From Sutterella seckii (GTDB lineage Bacteria > Pseudomonadota > Gammaproteobacteria > Burkholderiales > Burkholderiaceae_F), in NCBI RefSeq assembly GCF_009183815.1, contig NZ_WEHX01000008.1:1-50941 (forward strand): DNA of 50,941 nt. Direction: 5' to 3'. Under the pieces are notes generated by a model. The model was not told the DNA's origin. It saw nothing but the letters and a program-made list of their open reading frames with translations, and did not search any database. Shown piece by piece: positions 36,017-44,101 of the stretch; the stretch's first letter is position 1; each line of letters begins with the position of its first letter. Both the position numbers and the translations under genes were made by a program.

Positions 36017-36487
36017 TCAGGATGCGCTTTCTTCAGTTTCCCGAACGGGTTTTTTCGGAGACCGGATGAATGAAGGCATCGAAATCGTCCGGGGAGCACT
36101 GAGTATGGAGGCGAGGGTCTCCTGGTTGAGCGTCCTGTAGAACGCTTCCCTCGCTTCATCGAGGAGCCCTGAAAGCGCGCATCTGCCGCAGAATGGGCAG
36201 GGCGGATCACTGCAGTCGATGAGCGGCTCGCTCCCTTCGAGCGTGCGCACGACATCCCCGATGCGGTACTGATCGGCAGGCATGGCAAGCTGCATGCCGC
36301 CGTTTCTGCCGCGGACCGTCGTCAGCCAGCCGAGGCGCACCATGTAGTTGGCGACCTTGGTCACGTGGTTCTGCGAACAGTTAAGGCGCGCGGCGAGCTC
36401 CGGGAGCGTCATGCGCTCTTCGGGCCTGAGCCGGGCGACAACCATGAGGACGCGCAGTCCGAGATCGGTATAGAGCTTGAGATGCAT
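36017..36487 (-). CDS. nsrR: Rrf2-family nitric-oxide-sensing repressor NsrR
   Basis: A 156-residue Rrf2 regulator with winged helix-turn-helix (LPELAARLNCSQNHVTKVANYMVRLGWL) and the wing VRGRNGGMQLA. The cluster cysteines are C92, C97 and C103 in C-x4-C-x5-C spacing, nearly the same positions and spacing as E. coli NsrR (C91, C96, C102), with an extra C100. NsrR represses hmp until NO reacts with its Fe-S cluster. It lies directly downstream of hmp, separated by a hairpin, and a matching operator is upstream of hmp. IscR is excluded by the cysteine pattern and context. Confidence 0.85.
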   Translation of the reverse strand: MHLKLYTDLGLRVLMVVARLRPEERMTLPELAARLNCSQNHVTKVANYMVRLGWLTTVRGRNGGMQLAMPADQYRIGDVVRTLEGSEPLIDCSDPPCPFCGRCALSGLLDEAREAFYRTLNQETLASILSAPRTISMPSFIRSPKKPVRETEESAS

Positions 36488-36504
36488 GAGGGACCTGGAA
36501 GACG

Positions 36505-36537
36505 AAAGGCCTGTCGGAAAATATCCGGCAGGCCTTT
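36505..36537 (-). terminator. Hairpin between hmp and nsrR
   Basis: AAAGGCCTG-CGGA pairs with TCCG-CAGGCCTTT. Only a short T-run follows on the minus strand, so it may attenuate rather than fully end transcription from hmp into nsrR. Confidence 0.7.
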
Positions 36538-36569
36538 GATGTTAGCAGGGAGCTTTGCGAGCCCGCGTC

Positions 36570-37796
36570 TTAGCTTTCAGAACCCGTGCCGAAGACTTCC
36601 GAGTGAATGCTGCCGGCCGGAACGCCTGCATTGAGGAAGGCTTCCTTCATGCTGGCCATGAAGGCGGTCGGACCGCAGATGTAGACATCGGCGTCCTTGG
36701 GAGGATTGAGCGCAAGAACGTCCTTCGCGCCCGGACGGCCGTGATGCTTTTCGAAGGCGCAGCCGCAGCAGCAGGGAACGTCGGCAGCATCAGCGGCCGT
36801 GAAGAAGACGTGAGCCTTCTTGTCCTCGAGCTTGGAGAGCTCCTTCTTCACGGCTTCGCGCAGTGCAAATCCTTCCTTGGTGCGCGTCGTGTGCATGAAT
36901 ACCACGGGGCGATTCGGCGTCTTCGAGGCGATCGACTGCAGCATGGCAAAGAGCGGCGTGATGCCGATGCCGGCGCTCACGAGAACGACAGGATTTTCGC
37001 CTTCCTTCAGGAAGAATTCGCCGGCCGGAGCGGAGAGCTCAATGATGCTTCCTTCCTTCAGCGTCTGATGGAGGTGCGTCGACATGTGGCCCTGAGGAGC
37101 GCCGTCATGAGCGTCGATGCGCTTCACGGTGATGCGCAGGCCCTTGTCGCAGACGGGAGCGTGCGAAAGCGAATACTGACGCGGCTGATCAACGCCGAGT
37201 TCCGGGAGATACGCACGGACGGAAACGAACTGACCGGGCTTGAAGGCCGGCACGGTGCCGCCGTCGGCGGGACGGAGGTAGAAGCTCGCAACCTCGGGCG
37301 TTTCTTCAACGCGCTTTTCGACAACGAAGGGACGCCAGCCGGACCAGCCGCCTTCAGCGGTGTTCTGTTCCGTGTAGATGCCGCTCTCGACCTGAATCAG
37401 AAGGTCGGCAAGCATGCCGTAGGCCGCGGCCCAGGCGTCGATGAGTTCATCGGTAGCGGCTTCGCCGAGGACTTCGCGGATCGAGGCAAGAAGGTGCTTG
37501 CCGACGATGGGATAGTGCTCGGCGCGGATCCCGACCGTGCAGTGCTTGGCGGCGATGTGCTTCACGGCGCCGATGAGAACGCCCGGGTTTTCAATGTTTT
37601 CCGCGTAGGCGAGTACCGCGCCGGCGAGCGCCTTCTGCTGGCGGCCGAGCGCCTGATGGGACTGGTTGAAGACATTCTTCAGTTCAGGGTTGCCGTTGAG
37701 CATGCGCTTATAGAAGTGAGAGGTAAGCGCAACGCCGTGCTCGCGAAGCACGGGAACGGTAGCTTTGATGAGCTCAATCTGGCGGGGCGTCAGCAT
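36570..37796 (-). CDS. hmp: Flavohaemoprotein Hmp (nitric oxide dioxygenase)
   Basis: The 408-residue enzyme oxidises NO to nitrate with O2 and NADH, or reduces it slowly without O2. The globin domain has the proximal His at residue 85 (HIAAKHCTVG). The FAD domain carries RQYSLSHAP, and the NAD domain VLVSAGIGITPLFAML, ending AGSIHSEVFG. An AGGAGA site precedes the ATG. It is expressed with nsrR downstream and is probably repressed by NsrR through the palindrome at 37878-37904. It suits a gut anaerobe exposed to host or nitrite-derived NO. Confidence 0.95.
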   Translation of the reverse strand: MLTPRQIELIKATVPVLREHGVALTSHFYKRMLNGNPELKNVFNQSHQALGRQQKALAGAVLAYAENIENPGVLIGAVKHIAAKHCTVGIRAEHYPIVGKHLLASIREVLGEAATDELIDAWAAAYGMLADLLIQVESGIYTEQNTAEGGWSGWRPFVVEKRVEETPEVASFYLRPADGGTVPAFKPGQFVSVRAYLPELGVDQPRQYSLSHAPVCDKGLRITVKRIDAHDGAPQGHMSTHLHQTLKEGSIIELSAPAGEFFLKEGENPVVLVSAGIGITPLFAMLQSIASKTPNRPVVFMHTTRTKEGFALREAVKKELSKLEDKKAHVFFTAADAADVPCCCGCAFEKHHGRPGAKDVLALNPPKDADVYICGPTAFMASMKEAFLNAGVPAGSIHSEVFGTGSES

Positions 37797-37877
37797 GGTC
37801 AGGGATCTCCTGCAATAAAAAAATCTTCAGGTTCGGGGAGCGCATGCGGTAATCCACGCGCTCTCAGGATGTTTTCG

Positions 37878-37904
37878 AAATCTTATATTTAAAATGCAAG
37901 ATTT
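37878..37904 (-). promoter_or_regulatory. NsrR-box-like operator upstream of hmp
   Basis: AAATCTT and AAGATTT arms flank ATATTTAAAATGC; the inner bases (ATATTT-A-AAATGCA) resemble the NsrR consensus of two ATGCATTT-type halves around one base. The site is about 82 bases upstream of the hmp start. Confidence 0.65.
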
Positions 37905-38063
37905 AGCAAGAGAGCCCTGGCCGCAGATAAAAATTTTTAACACTTTGCCGGAGTCGATGGAGGTCGCTGCGGCGGAATGAATCCTGGAAAGCTGGGAAAG
38001 GGAGGTGGTTTCTGCGTCAACCTTTAGAAGCTTCAACTATTTGATGTGTATGTAAATAAAATG

Positions 38064-38179
38064 TCTAATGCCAGTTTTGTCCAGGGTCTAATACCAGAAT
38101 TGTCTATGAGCTAATGCTATTTTTGTCCGACCTCTAGTGCAAGAATTGTCCAGACCTTATTGCTATTTTTGTCTCGATC
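38064..38179. repeat. Five imperfect 23-bp tandem repeats
   Basis: Units start near 38064, 38087, 38110, 38133 and 38156. Each begins with (T)CTAATGC or a close variant and contains ATTGTC or TTTTGTC about 12 bases later. Units 1, 2 and 4 share a CCAG/CAAG core and units 3 and 5 share GCTATTTTTGTC, so two types alternate. The repeats lie between the hmp promoter and the 3' end of the AI-2E gene. Arrays like this occur at the ends of some insertion sequences (several transposase sites) or as operator clusters. No transposase is present. Apart from this and the NsrR-like box I see nothing else in 37797-38273. Confidence 0.8.
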
Positions 38180-38273
38180 GGGTGCATTGTCAGCATTCTC
38201 TGAACGCCCAGCTTTCGCACGGACATCCATCCGTGCCGGGAATCCCAGGCTTGCCGGCACGGTATAAGCCGGT

Positions 38274-39494
38274 CTACTGAATCTTCGTATCAGATGCTTC
38301 CGTGGTTCCGACGGCTGTTTGGGCTTCTTTGTCCGTGCGGGAGACGGCAGCTTCCGCGAGCCGAATGACCGGGCGCTTCAGCCAGGCGGTGAATAGTGCA
38401 AGGCCGATGGCAAGAAGGAGCGGCCCGAGGATGAGGCCGAGGAAGCCGAAGGCGAGGACGCCCCCGAAAACGCCGAGGAAGATGAGCGCAATGGGCATCG
38501 ACGTTCCCCGGGAAATCAGGATCGGCTTGATGAAATTGTCGACGCTCGACACTGCGAGCGTTCCCCAGAGAACAAGAAAGACGGCCATCCCGAGTTCGCC
38601 CTGGGTATAGAGCCATATGGCGGCCGGACCCCAGATGAGCGGGGGTCCGATCGGAATGACGGAGAGAACGCAGACGGCAAAGGAGAGGACGAGAAGTCCG
38701 GGCACATCAGCAATCCAGAAGCCGATGCCGGCAACGAGGCCCTGCCCGATGGCAGTGCCGACGATGCCGAAGACGACAGAGCGCGTGGTGTTGACGAGAA
38801 TTCCGGTAATTTCTCTCGCAATGCCCCCCGACACGCGTTCGACCAGTTCGGAAATCCGGTCGGCAAACCATGCGCCGTCGCGGTAGAAGAAAAAGACGAT
38901 GAAGGTGACGAGCGCGAGCTGAACAAGGCCGTTGCCGACGTTGACGGCGGCATTGACGATCCAGCTTGAAAGCGGATCGAGGATGCGCTGGACGGTATGA
39001 CCGAAAGTCGCCGGGTCGATCGCGAGCGCGAGCTGCTCATGGAGCCACGAGCCCGCATAGGGAATGTCGGCTACGGCCTGAAGCACCGGGGTCGGGTCCT
39101 TGAGCCAGGCGGCGGTCTTCGTCACCCAGGAAGGAATCTGCTGGGCGAGCGCGACGAGAAGAAACGACATCGGGATCAGGAAGCCGACCACGATGAGGAG
39201 CACCATCAGGGTTGCCGCAGCGCCCGAGGACTGCCTGAGGGACGCGCGCAGCCGCCTGAAGAGCGGCCACGTGACGACGGCGATGACGGCGGCAAGAAGA
39301 ATCGCAGTGAGAAAGGGCTGAAGCACCATGAAGCAGCCGATCGCCACTACGGCCATGAGCGCAATGCGAACGATCAGGTCGATGCGTTCGCCGAAGCCGA
39401 TGCCTCGTCCGGAGGCAATCCGCGAGAGGCGCTTGCGGGCGCCCGTCAGGGGACTTGCTGCGGGCTTGTGCGTTTCTGTCGTCTGCTCTTTCAT
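38274..39494 (-). CDS. AI-2E family transporter (PerM/YdiK-like membrane protein)
   Basis: The 406-residue integral membrane protein has about eight hydrophobic helices in the usual order, a pair near residues 45-85, one near 95-120 and a cluster at 200-370. Typical segments are LVTFIVFFFYRDGAWF, IGFWIADVPGLLVLSFAVCVLSVIPIGPPLIWGPAAIWLY and DNFIKPILISRGTSMPIALIFLGVFGGVLAFGFLGLILGPLLLAIG. Family members export or transport varied small molecules, so no substrate is assigned. It lies 25 bases downstream of oxyR, probably in the same operon. Confidence 0.88.
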   Translation of the reverse strand: MKEQTTETHKPAASPLTGARKRLSRIASGRGIGFGERIDLIVRIALMAVVAIGCFMVLQPFLTAILLAAVIAVVTWPLFRRLRASLRQSSGAAATLMVLLIVVGFLIPMSFLLVALAQQIPSWVTKTAAWLKDPTPVLQAVADIPYAGSWLHEQLALAIDPATFGHTVQRILDPLSSWIVNAAVNVGNGLVQLALVTFIVFFFYRDGAWFADRISELVERVSGGIAREITGILVNTTRSVVFGIVGTAIGQGLVAGIGFWIADVPGLLVLSFAVCVLSVIPIGPPLIWGPAAIWLYTQGELGMAVFLVLWGTLAVSSVDNFIKPILISRGTSMPIALIFLGVFGGVLAFGFLGLILGPLLLAIGLALFTAWLKRPVIRLAEAAVSRTDKEAQTAVGTTEASDTKIQ

Positions 39495-39519
39495 GTTGTG
39501 TCAGGTATCAAACTGCGGG

Positions 39520-40467
39520 TTAACGCATCTCGGGGTGGCTGTCGGGCAGCGGCGCGCAGCCGTTGAGCTTAAGTGAAAGCGTCGCTTCGCGGATGGCTTC
39601 GATTGCGGCCATCCGCGTGAAGCTCTTTCTCCAGACGAGCATCGCCTTGCGGGTAGGCGGCGGATTCTTGAAGGGGAGAATCTTGATGGCGTTCGAGAGT
39701 CCCGTGAGATAAGGAATGGCCGAAGCGGGAAGCACCGTGATGCCGAGCCCCTGAGCAACCATATGGAAGATCGTCTGAAGGCTCGAGCCCTCGACTGTCT
39801 TCTGAACATCGGTCGCGTTGAGGTTGAAGCGGGCAAGGTCCGGGCAGACGCCGAGAATCTGATCGCGGAAGCAGTGGCCGGCGCCGAGAAGAAGCATCGT
39901 CTGGTCCTTGAGTTCATCCGTGCCGATGTAGCTGCGGTTGACCCAAGGATGATGGGAAGGCACGGCAACGACGAAGTTTTCCTCGTAGAGCTCTTCGGTC
40001 ATGAAGCCCGTATCGACGAGCGTATCGGCCGTGATGGCCACGTCGATCTGGCCGTTGCGGAGCTTCTGCAGGAGCTCGGTCGTGAAGCCTTCCTCAAGAA
40101 TCAGAGGCATCTGCGGCGTCGTTTCCGTCATGCGGCTGATGAGGTCGGGAAGCAGATAGGGCCCGATCGTGTAGATGACGCCGAGGCGCACGGGGCCCGA
40201 GAGCGGATCCTGGCCCTGGTGGGCGATTTCCGTGATCCGGTGAGCTTCTTCAATGACTTTGCGGGCCTGATCGATGATGAGGCTGCCGACGGGCGTGACG
40301 GCGATGTCGTTTGAGCGGCGCTCGAAAATTGAAACGCCGAGCTCCTCCTCGAGCTTCTTCACGGCAACGGAAAGCGAGGGCTGGCTCACGAAGCAGCTTT
40401 CTGCTGCCCGGCCGAAGTGCCGTTCCCGGGCAACTGCTATGACGTACTTAAGTTCGGTAAGAGTCAT
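39520..40467 (-). CDS. oxyR: Peroxide-responsive LysR regulator OxyR
   Basis: The 315-residue LysR protein has an N-terminal helix-turn-helix (HFGRAAESCFVSQPSLSVAVKKLEEELG) and the redox pair C199 and C208 in GHCFRDQILGVC, the same numbering as E. coli OxyR. Disulphide formation by H2O2 activates catalase and peroxiredoxin genes. It follows recG by 59 bases; linkage of oxyR and recG is known in other proteobacteria. A solvent-exposed extra tail (CAPLPDSHPEMR) ends the protein. Confidence 0.93.
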   Translation of the reverse strand: MTLTELKYVIAVARERHFGRAAESCFVSQPSLSVAVKKLEEELGVSIFERRSNDIAVTPVGSLIIDQARKVIEEAHRITEIAHQGQDPLSGPVRLGVIYTIGPYLLPDLISRMTETTPQMPLILEEGFTTELLQKLRNGQIDVAITADTLVDTGFMTEELYEENFVVAVPSHHPWVNRSYIGTDELKDQTMLLLGAGHCFRDQILGVCPDLARFNLNATDVQKTVEGSSLQTIFHMVAQGLGITVLPASAIPYLTGLSNAIKILPFKNPPPTRKAMLVWRKSFTRMAAIEAIREATLSLKLNGCAPLPDSHPEMR

Positions 40468-40526
40468 GACGGGTTAATGAACAAGTGATGATGAAAAATC
40501 GGTTGGGTAAGAAGCATTGGGTTAAA

Positions 40527-42617
40527 TCAGGCCGTGAGGAGTTCCGCCTTTCCCTGGAACCAGCGCGAAGCGTGCTTGATTGCAAGTTCGTGGTGCTCAA
40601 GGAGCATCCGGTCGGCAGCATCGCGCGCCTTTTCAACCAGGGCGGCATCCTTTTCGAGATCGCAGAACCGAAGCATCGGCATGCCGGACTGCTGTTCGCC
40701 CAAAAATTCGCCGGGTCCGCGCAGCTGCAGATCTCGGCGGGCAATTTCAAAGCCGTCGGTCGTTTCGCGGATGATCTTGAGGCGCTCCCGGCCGATGTCG
40801 GAAAGACGCACGTCAAAGAGAAGCACGCAGGCGCTTCGGCCTCCGCCGCGTCCGACGCGGCCCCGGAGCTGATGAAGCTGAGCGAGGCCGAAGCGTTCGG
40901 CATGCTCGATCACCATCAGGGTGGCGTTGGGGACATCGACCCCCACTTCGATCACCGTGGTGGAAACAAGCACCTGGATCCGGCCTGCGGAAAAGTCGTT
41001 CATGACGGCTTCCTTTTCAGCGGCCGGCATGCCGCCGTGAAGGAGGCCGATCGTGAGGTCCGGGAGCATCGCACGCAGCTCCTCGGCGCATCTCACGGCG
41101 GGCGTAAGGTCTAGCGCTTCCGATTCGTCAATCAGCGGGCACACCCAATAGACCTGATGGCCTTCGCCGACCGTGTGGCGGAGCACGCCGACAACGGCGT
41201 CCTTCCTGTCCATGCGGACAAGCTTCGTTTCGACCGGAGTGCGCCCGGGCGGGAGCTCGTCGATGATCGACACGTCAATGTCGGCGAGGTAGCTCATGGC
41301 GAGCGTGCGCGGAATAGGCGTTGCGGAGAGCATGAGGAGATGCGGCTTCAGGCCGTTTTCCATGGCGCGGGCGAGTTCAAGGCGCTGCGCGACGCCGAAG
41401 CGGTGCTGTTCGTCCACAATCGCGAGTCCGAGATCGTGAAAGGAGACGCCCTCCTGAATAAGCGCATGCGTTCCGACGGCAAGCTTTGCCTCTCCCGAGC
41501 GAATGCTCGCGAGAGACGCCTCGCGCTCGGCAGCCTTCTGCCTTCCGGTGAGCCAGGCGGTGCGAATGCCGAGGGGTTCGAGCCAGGAGACGATTTTCTG
41601 AAAGTGCTGTTCGGCAAGAATTTCTGTCGGCGCCATGAGCGCAGCCTGCTTGCCCGCTTCAATGGCCCGGAGGGCGGCAAGCGCCGCGACAACCGTTTTG
41701 CCGCTTCCCACGTCGCCCTGAACAAGGCGGTGCATCGGATGAGGCTCTGCCAGATCCCTTTCGATTTCGCCCCAGACCTTCCTTTGCGCATGGGTGAGCC
41801 TGAAGGGAAGTCCTTCTATGAAAGGCTCAATGAGTCCGCCCGACTGCGGCGCCTGAAGCCTATCGGCCTTGTCCTTCCTTGCGAGCGCGCGCATTTCGCG
41901 AAGCGTGATCTGCTGCGCAATGAGTTCGTCGAACTTGAGCCGCTGCCAGTGCGGGTCCGTGCGGTTGATGAGCGCTTCAGAGTCGGCGTCGGGCGGCGGA
42001 TTATGGAGGTATTCGAGCGAGGCTCTGAGGCCGGGGAGGTGAAGCTCATCCGTGAGCGCGGCAGGGATGGGATCCTCCATCCCCTGCATGTCGAGAAGCG
42101 CTCTGGCGATGCGCTTTCTCAGCCACTTCTGCTGAATGCCTTCACCCAGGGGGTAGACGGGGGTGAGCGCTTTCGGAAGCGTGATGCCGCTCGCTACGGG
42201 CTGACGGATTTTGGGATGAATCATCTCGAGGCCGCCCCCGAAGGCGGGGCGCGGTTCGCCGTAGATGCGCACGATCGCGCCGGGGCGCAGGGCAGACTGC
42301 GTCCCGGGGAAGTAGTGAATGAAGCGGAGCGCAAGTACGCCCGTTTCATCCTTGAGGAGCGCAATCAGCTGCTGTCCCCAGGGCGTCGCGGTCATCTGAG
42401 AGCGAATGATTTCGCCCTGCACCTGTGCGGGTTCGCCCGGGATAAGCATTCCGACGGGGTCGATCTTCGTTTCGTCCTCATAGCGCAGAGGCAGATGAAG
42501 AATGAAATCCCAGTCGGTGACGAGTCCGAGCTTTTTGAGCCGTTCGTTCAAAGGTGCGAGCTTTCCGGAGCGGATGACGCCGGAAGCTTTCTGGGGAGGG
42601 CGCTGAACCTGATTCAT
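40527..42617 (-). CDS. recG: ATP-dependent DNA helicase RecG
   Basis: A full-length 696-residue RecG, which remodels stalled forks and Holliday junctions. The N-terminal wedge/OB domain (GEPAQVQGEIIRSQM) precedes the helicase core with Walker A QGDVGSGKTVVAALAAL, DEQHRFGVAQR, LMLSATPIPRTLAMSYLADIDVS, and motif VI region LHQLRGRVGRGG. The C-terminus includes GEFLGEQQSGMPMLRFCDL. It begins 18 bases after ridA and is followed by oxyR, suggesting a ridA-recG-oxyR transcript. Confidence 0.95.
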   Translation of the reverse strand: MNQVQRPPQKASGVIRSGKLAPLNERLKKLGLVTDWDFILHLPLRYEDETKIDPVGMLIPGEPAQVQGEIIRSQMTATPWGQQLIALLKDETGVLALRFIHYFPGTQSALRPGAIVRIYGEPRPAFGGGLEMIHPKIRQPVASGITLPKALTPVYPLGEGIQQKWLRKRIARALLDMQGMEDPIPAALTDELHLPGLRASLEYLHNPPPDADSEALINRTDPHWQRLKFDELIAQQITLREMRALARKDKADRLQAPQSGGLIEPFIEGLPFRLTHAQRKVWGEIERDLAEPHPMHRLVQGDVGSGKTVVAALAALRAIEAGKQAALMAPTEILAEQHFQKIVSWLEPLGIRTAWLTGRQKAAEREASLASIRSGEAKLAVGTHALIQEGVSFHDLGLAIVDEQHRFGVAQRLELARAMENGLKPHLLMLSATPIPRTLAMSYLADIDVSIIDELPPGRTPVETKLVRMDRKDAVVGVLRHTVGEGHQVYWVCPLIDESEALDLTPAVRCAEELRAMLPDLTIGLLHGGMPAAEKEAVMNDFSAGRIQVLVSTTVIEVGVDVPNATLMVIEHAERFGLAQLHQLRGRVGRGGGRSACVLLFDVRLSDIGRERLKIIRETTDGFEIARRDLQLRGPGEFLGEQQSGMPMLRFCDLEKDAALVEKARDAADRMLLEHHELAIKHASRWFQGKAELLTA

Positions 42618-42635
42618 TGTCCGAAAACCCGGGGG

Positions 42636-43019
42636 TCAGGGGGCAAGATCAACGATCGCCTCGACCTCAACGAGGGCGCCCTTCGGGAGCGCAGCGACAG
42701 CAAGGCACGAACGGGCCGGATAGGGGGCTTCAAAGAATTCGCCCATGACGCGGTTGACGACGGCAAAGTCGTTGATCGAGGCGAGGAAGATTGTGAGCTT
42801 CATGACCTGCGCGGTCGAACGGCCGGCTTCGGCAATGACGGCTTCAAGATTGCGGAAGGCCTGACGGGCCTGAGCCTCAACGCCGTGCTCGAGTTCTCCC
42901 GTATCCGGGCGAATGCCGATCTGACCGGAACAGTAGAGCGTCGCGTCCGTTGCGGTCGCCTGACTGTAGTAGCCGAGTGCGGCAGGAGCTTCCTGAGTGG
43001 AAATAATGCGTTTGGCCAT
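42636..43019 (-). CDS. ridA: RidA family reactive enamine/imine deaminase
   Basis: The 127-residue RidA/YjgF protein hydrolyses reactive 2-aminoacrylate and related enamines released by PLP enzymes such as serine and threonine dehydratases. Diagnostic segments are ALGYYSQA, LYCSGQIG, RNLEAVIAEAG, and PARSCLAVAALPKGALVEVEAI with the substrate-binding Arg. The ATG at 43019 follows a good GGAGGT site; the longer in-frame ATG at 43040 is rejected. It heads the recG-oxyR run. Confidence 0.92.
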   Translation of the reverse strand: MAKRIISTQEAPAALGYYSQATATDATLYCSGQIGIRPDTGELEHGVEAQARQAFRNLEAVIAEAGRSTAQVMKLTIFLASINDFAVVNRVMGEFFEAPYPARSCLAVAALPKGALVEVEAIVDLAP

Positions 43020-43153
43020 GATTGACACCTCCGGAATCATAGAAAGATGGCTTCAAAAGATTCTATCGATTTTTATTGGTCAATAGTGTTGCGATCTATC
43101 AAAGTGATACCTGAAATTGAGACAAAACGATTCGGATGGAGGCAATGCCTTAT

Positions 43154-43175
43154 TTATACGCATCTATACGTATAA
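43154..43175. promoter_or_regulatory. Palindromic operator-like element upstream of frd
   Basis: TTATACG and CGTATAA form a perfect 7-bp inverted repeat around CATCTATA. The core ATACGCATCTATACGTAT is 16 of 18 identical to the element at 47259-47276 upstream of aspA. It lies in an AT-rich stretch (about 43020-43440) about 930 bases before frdA and about 135 bases before ridA, which is divergent. Confidence 0.6.
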
Positions 43176-43439
43176 ATTGATTTTTAAATCCGAACAATCT
43201 GTTAAGTAAACTCGTAATTTATGAAATCAGGGTTTGATCGTACTTTCTAATAGGTATCAAGAAATATGCTTAATACGTAAACGGTTTTTCAGATAGGAAA
43301 TTTGTAGTTATTTGAAATATTGAAAAATTTTATTGTGAAAAAGGAAATGTACAGATACTCCGAAAGCCCTAACTCAAGTCAAATTTCAAGATGTAATCAA
43401 GGGTTACTGCTGATATAGTAGTAGGGAGGGTGACAGTTA

Positions 43440-44085
43440 AACTCCCTGCGTTTTCTACTTAGTTCGTTTGAGCCCGCTACTGTAGGGTTCCGGAGCACTT
43501 GAAACGCGGTTTTTCGCTCGGGCTTTGGCCCCGGCGAAAGAAAGCGGATCTACGTATTCCTGCTCAGCCGGCCGCCAGCCGGCAGGACGGAACAAAGCTT
43601 CGGGCGCCTTGAATGCAGCAGCAATCGGCTCATCGATATAAGCAGAAACCGCAGAAGAGTGAAGTTGCTCTACGTCTTAGTTTGACTGCGTCGCTACAAG
43701 GAGAACAGCAACGCAGGTGAATTCGGACGGCAAGCGCGTGCGGGGACGGCTGCTCAGACAGATGTCCCCTTCGGGCTTTCCGGGTTGAGGAAAAGATTCC
43801 CAGGGCAGGGAGTCTTGTCCTTCGTGCGGTCCGCCTTGGGTGAGAGTCCCAGAAAGAGGACCCGCAGGAAGAAGCGCAAAAGACCCGCGCCGGAACATTC
43901 CCCGTTCCGGAGGCGGAAGCTCCTCAGGAGGGAGCATGTGCGGATGAAGTCTGCGACTAATGGGAATCGGCCGAAAGGTCGCAACAGCCCGCGGAGCCTG
44001 AATGAGGCAATGCGGACTATTTGCAAAGACTGGACGGACGCATAGTCAGGAGCTGTGCGCCGATCCTCCCGCCCAAGGGCGGGAT
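43440..44085 (+). other. Long hairpin-rich non-coding leader upstream of frdA
   Basis: The 43020-44101 gap is by far the longest without a gene. Its first 400 bases are AT-rich. From about 43440 the sequence becomes GC-rich and purine-rich, with many stems: TTCGC-CGGG/CCCG-GCGAA (near 43514-43542), GCCGGC-CGCCA-GCCGGC, GGGGAC/GTCCCC, CCGGAAC-ATTCCCC-GTTCCGG, GGCC-GAAA-GGTC, GACTAT/ATAGTC, and CCCGCCC-AA-GGGCGGG (44068-44083) just before the frdA ribosome binding site. No frame reads as protein. It may be a structured 5' leader, a separate RNA or a remnant; I do not recognise a known class. Confidence 0.5.
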
Positions 44086-44101
44086 TTCCGAGGAAAAACT
44101 C

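Noticed and set aside
38064-38179. CRISPR array
   Set aside because: The 23-bp units are contiguous and imperfect with no unique spacers, and no cas gene is in the window.
43089-43102. FNR-like site TTGCG-ATCT-ATCAA upstream of ridA and frd
   Set aside because: One half deviates at two of five positions and the site is about 1 kb from frdA; too weak to annotate.
43741-43900. Possible RNase P RNA (GAGGAAAA...GGGCAGGG resembles its conserved core)
   Set aside because: The GTCCGGGC continuation and the 3' ACAGAA...GGCTTA motif are absent, so the resemblance is superficial.
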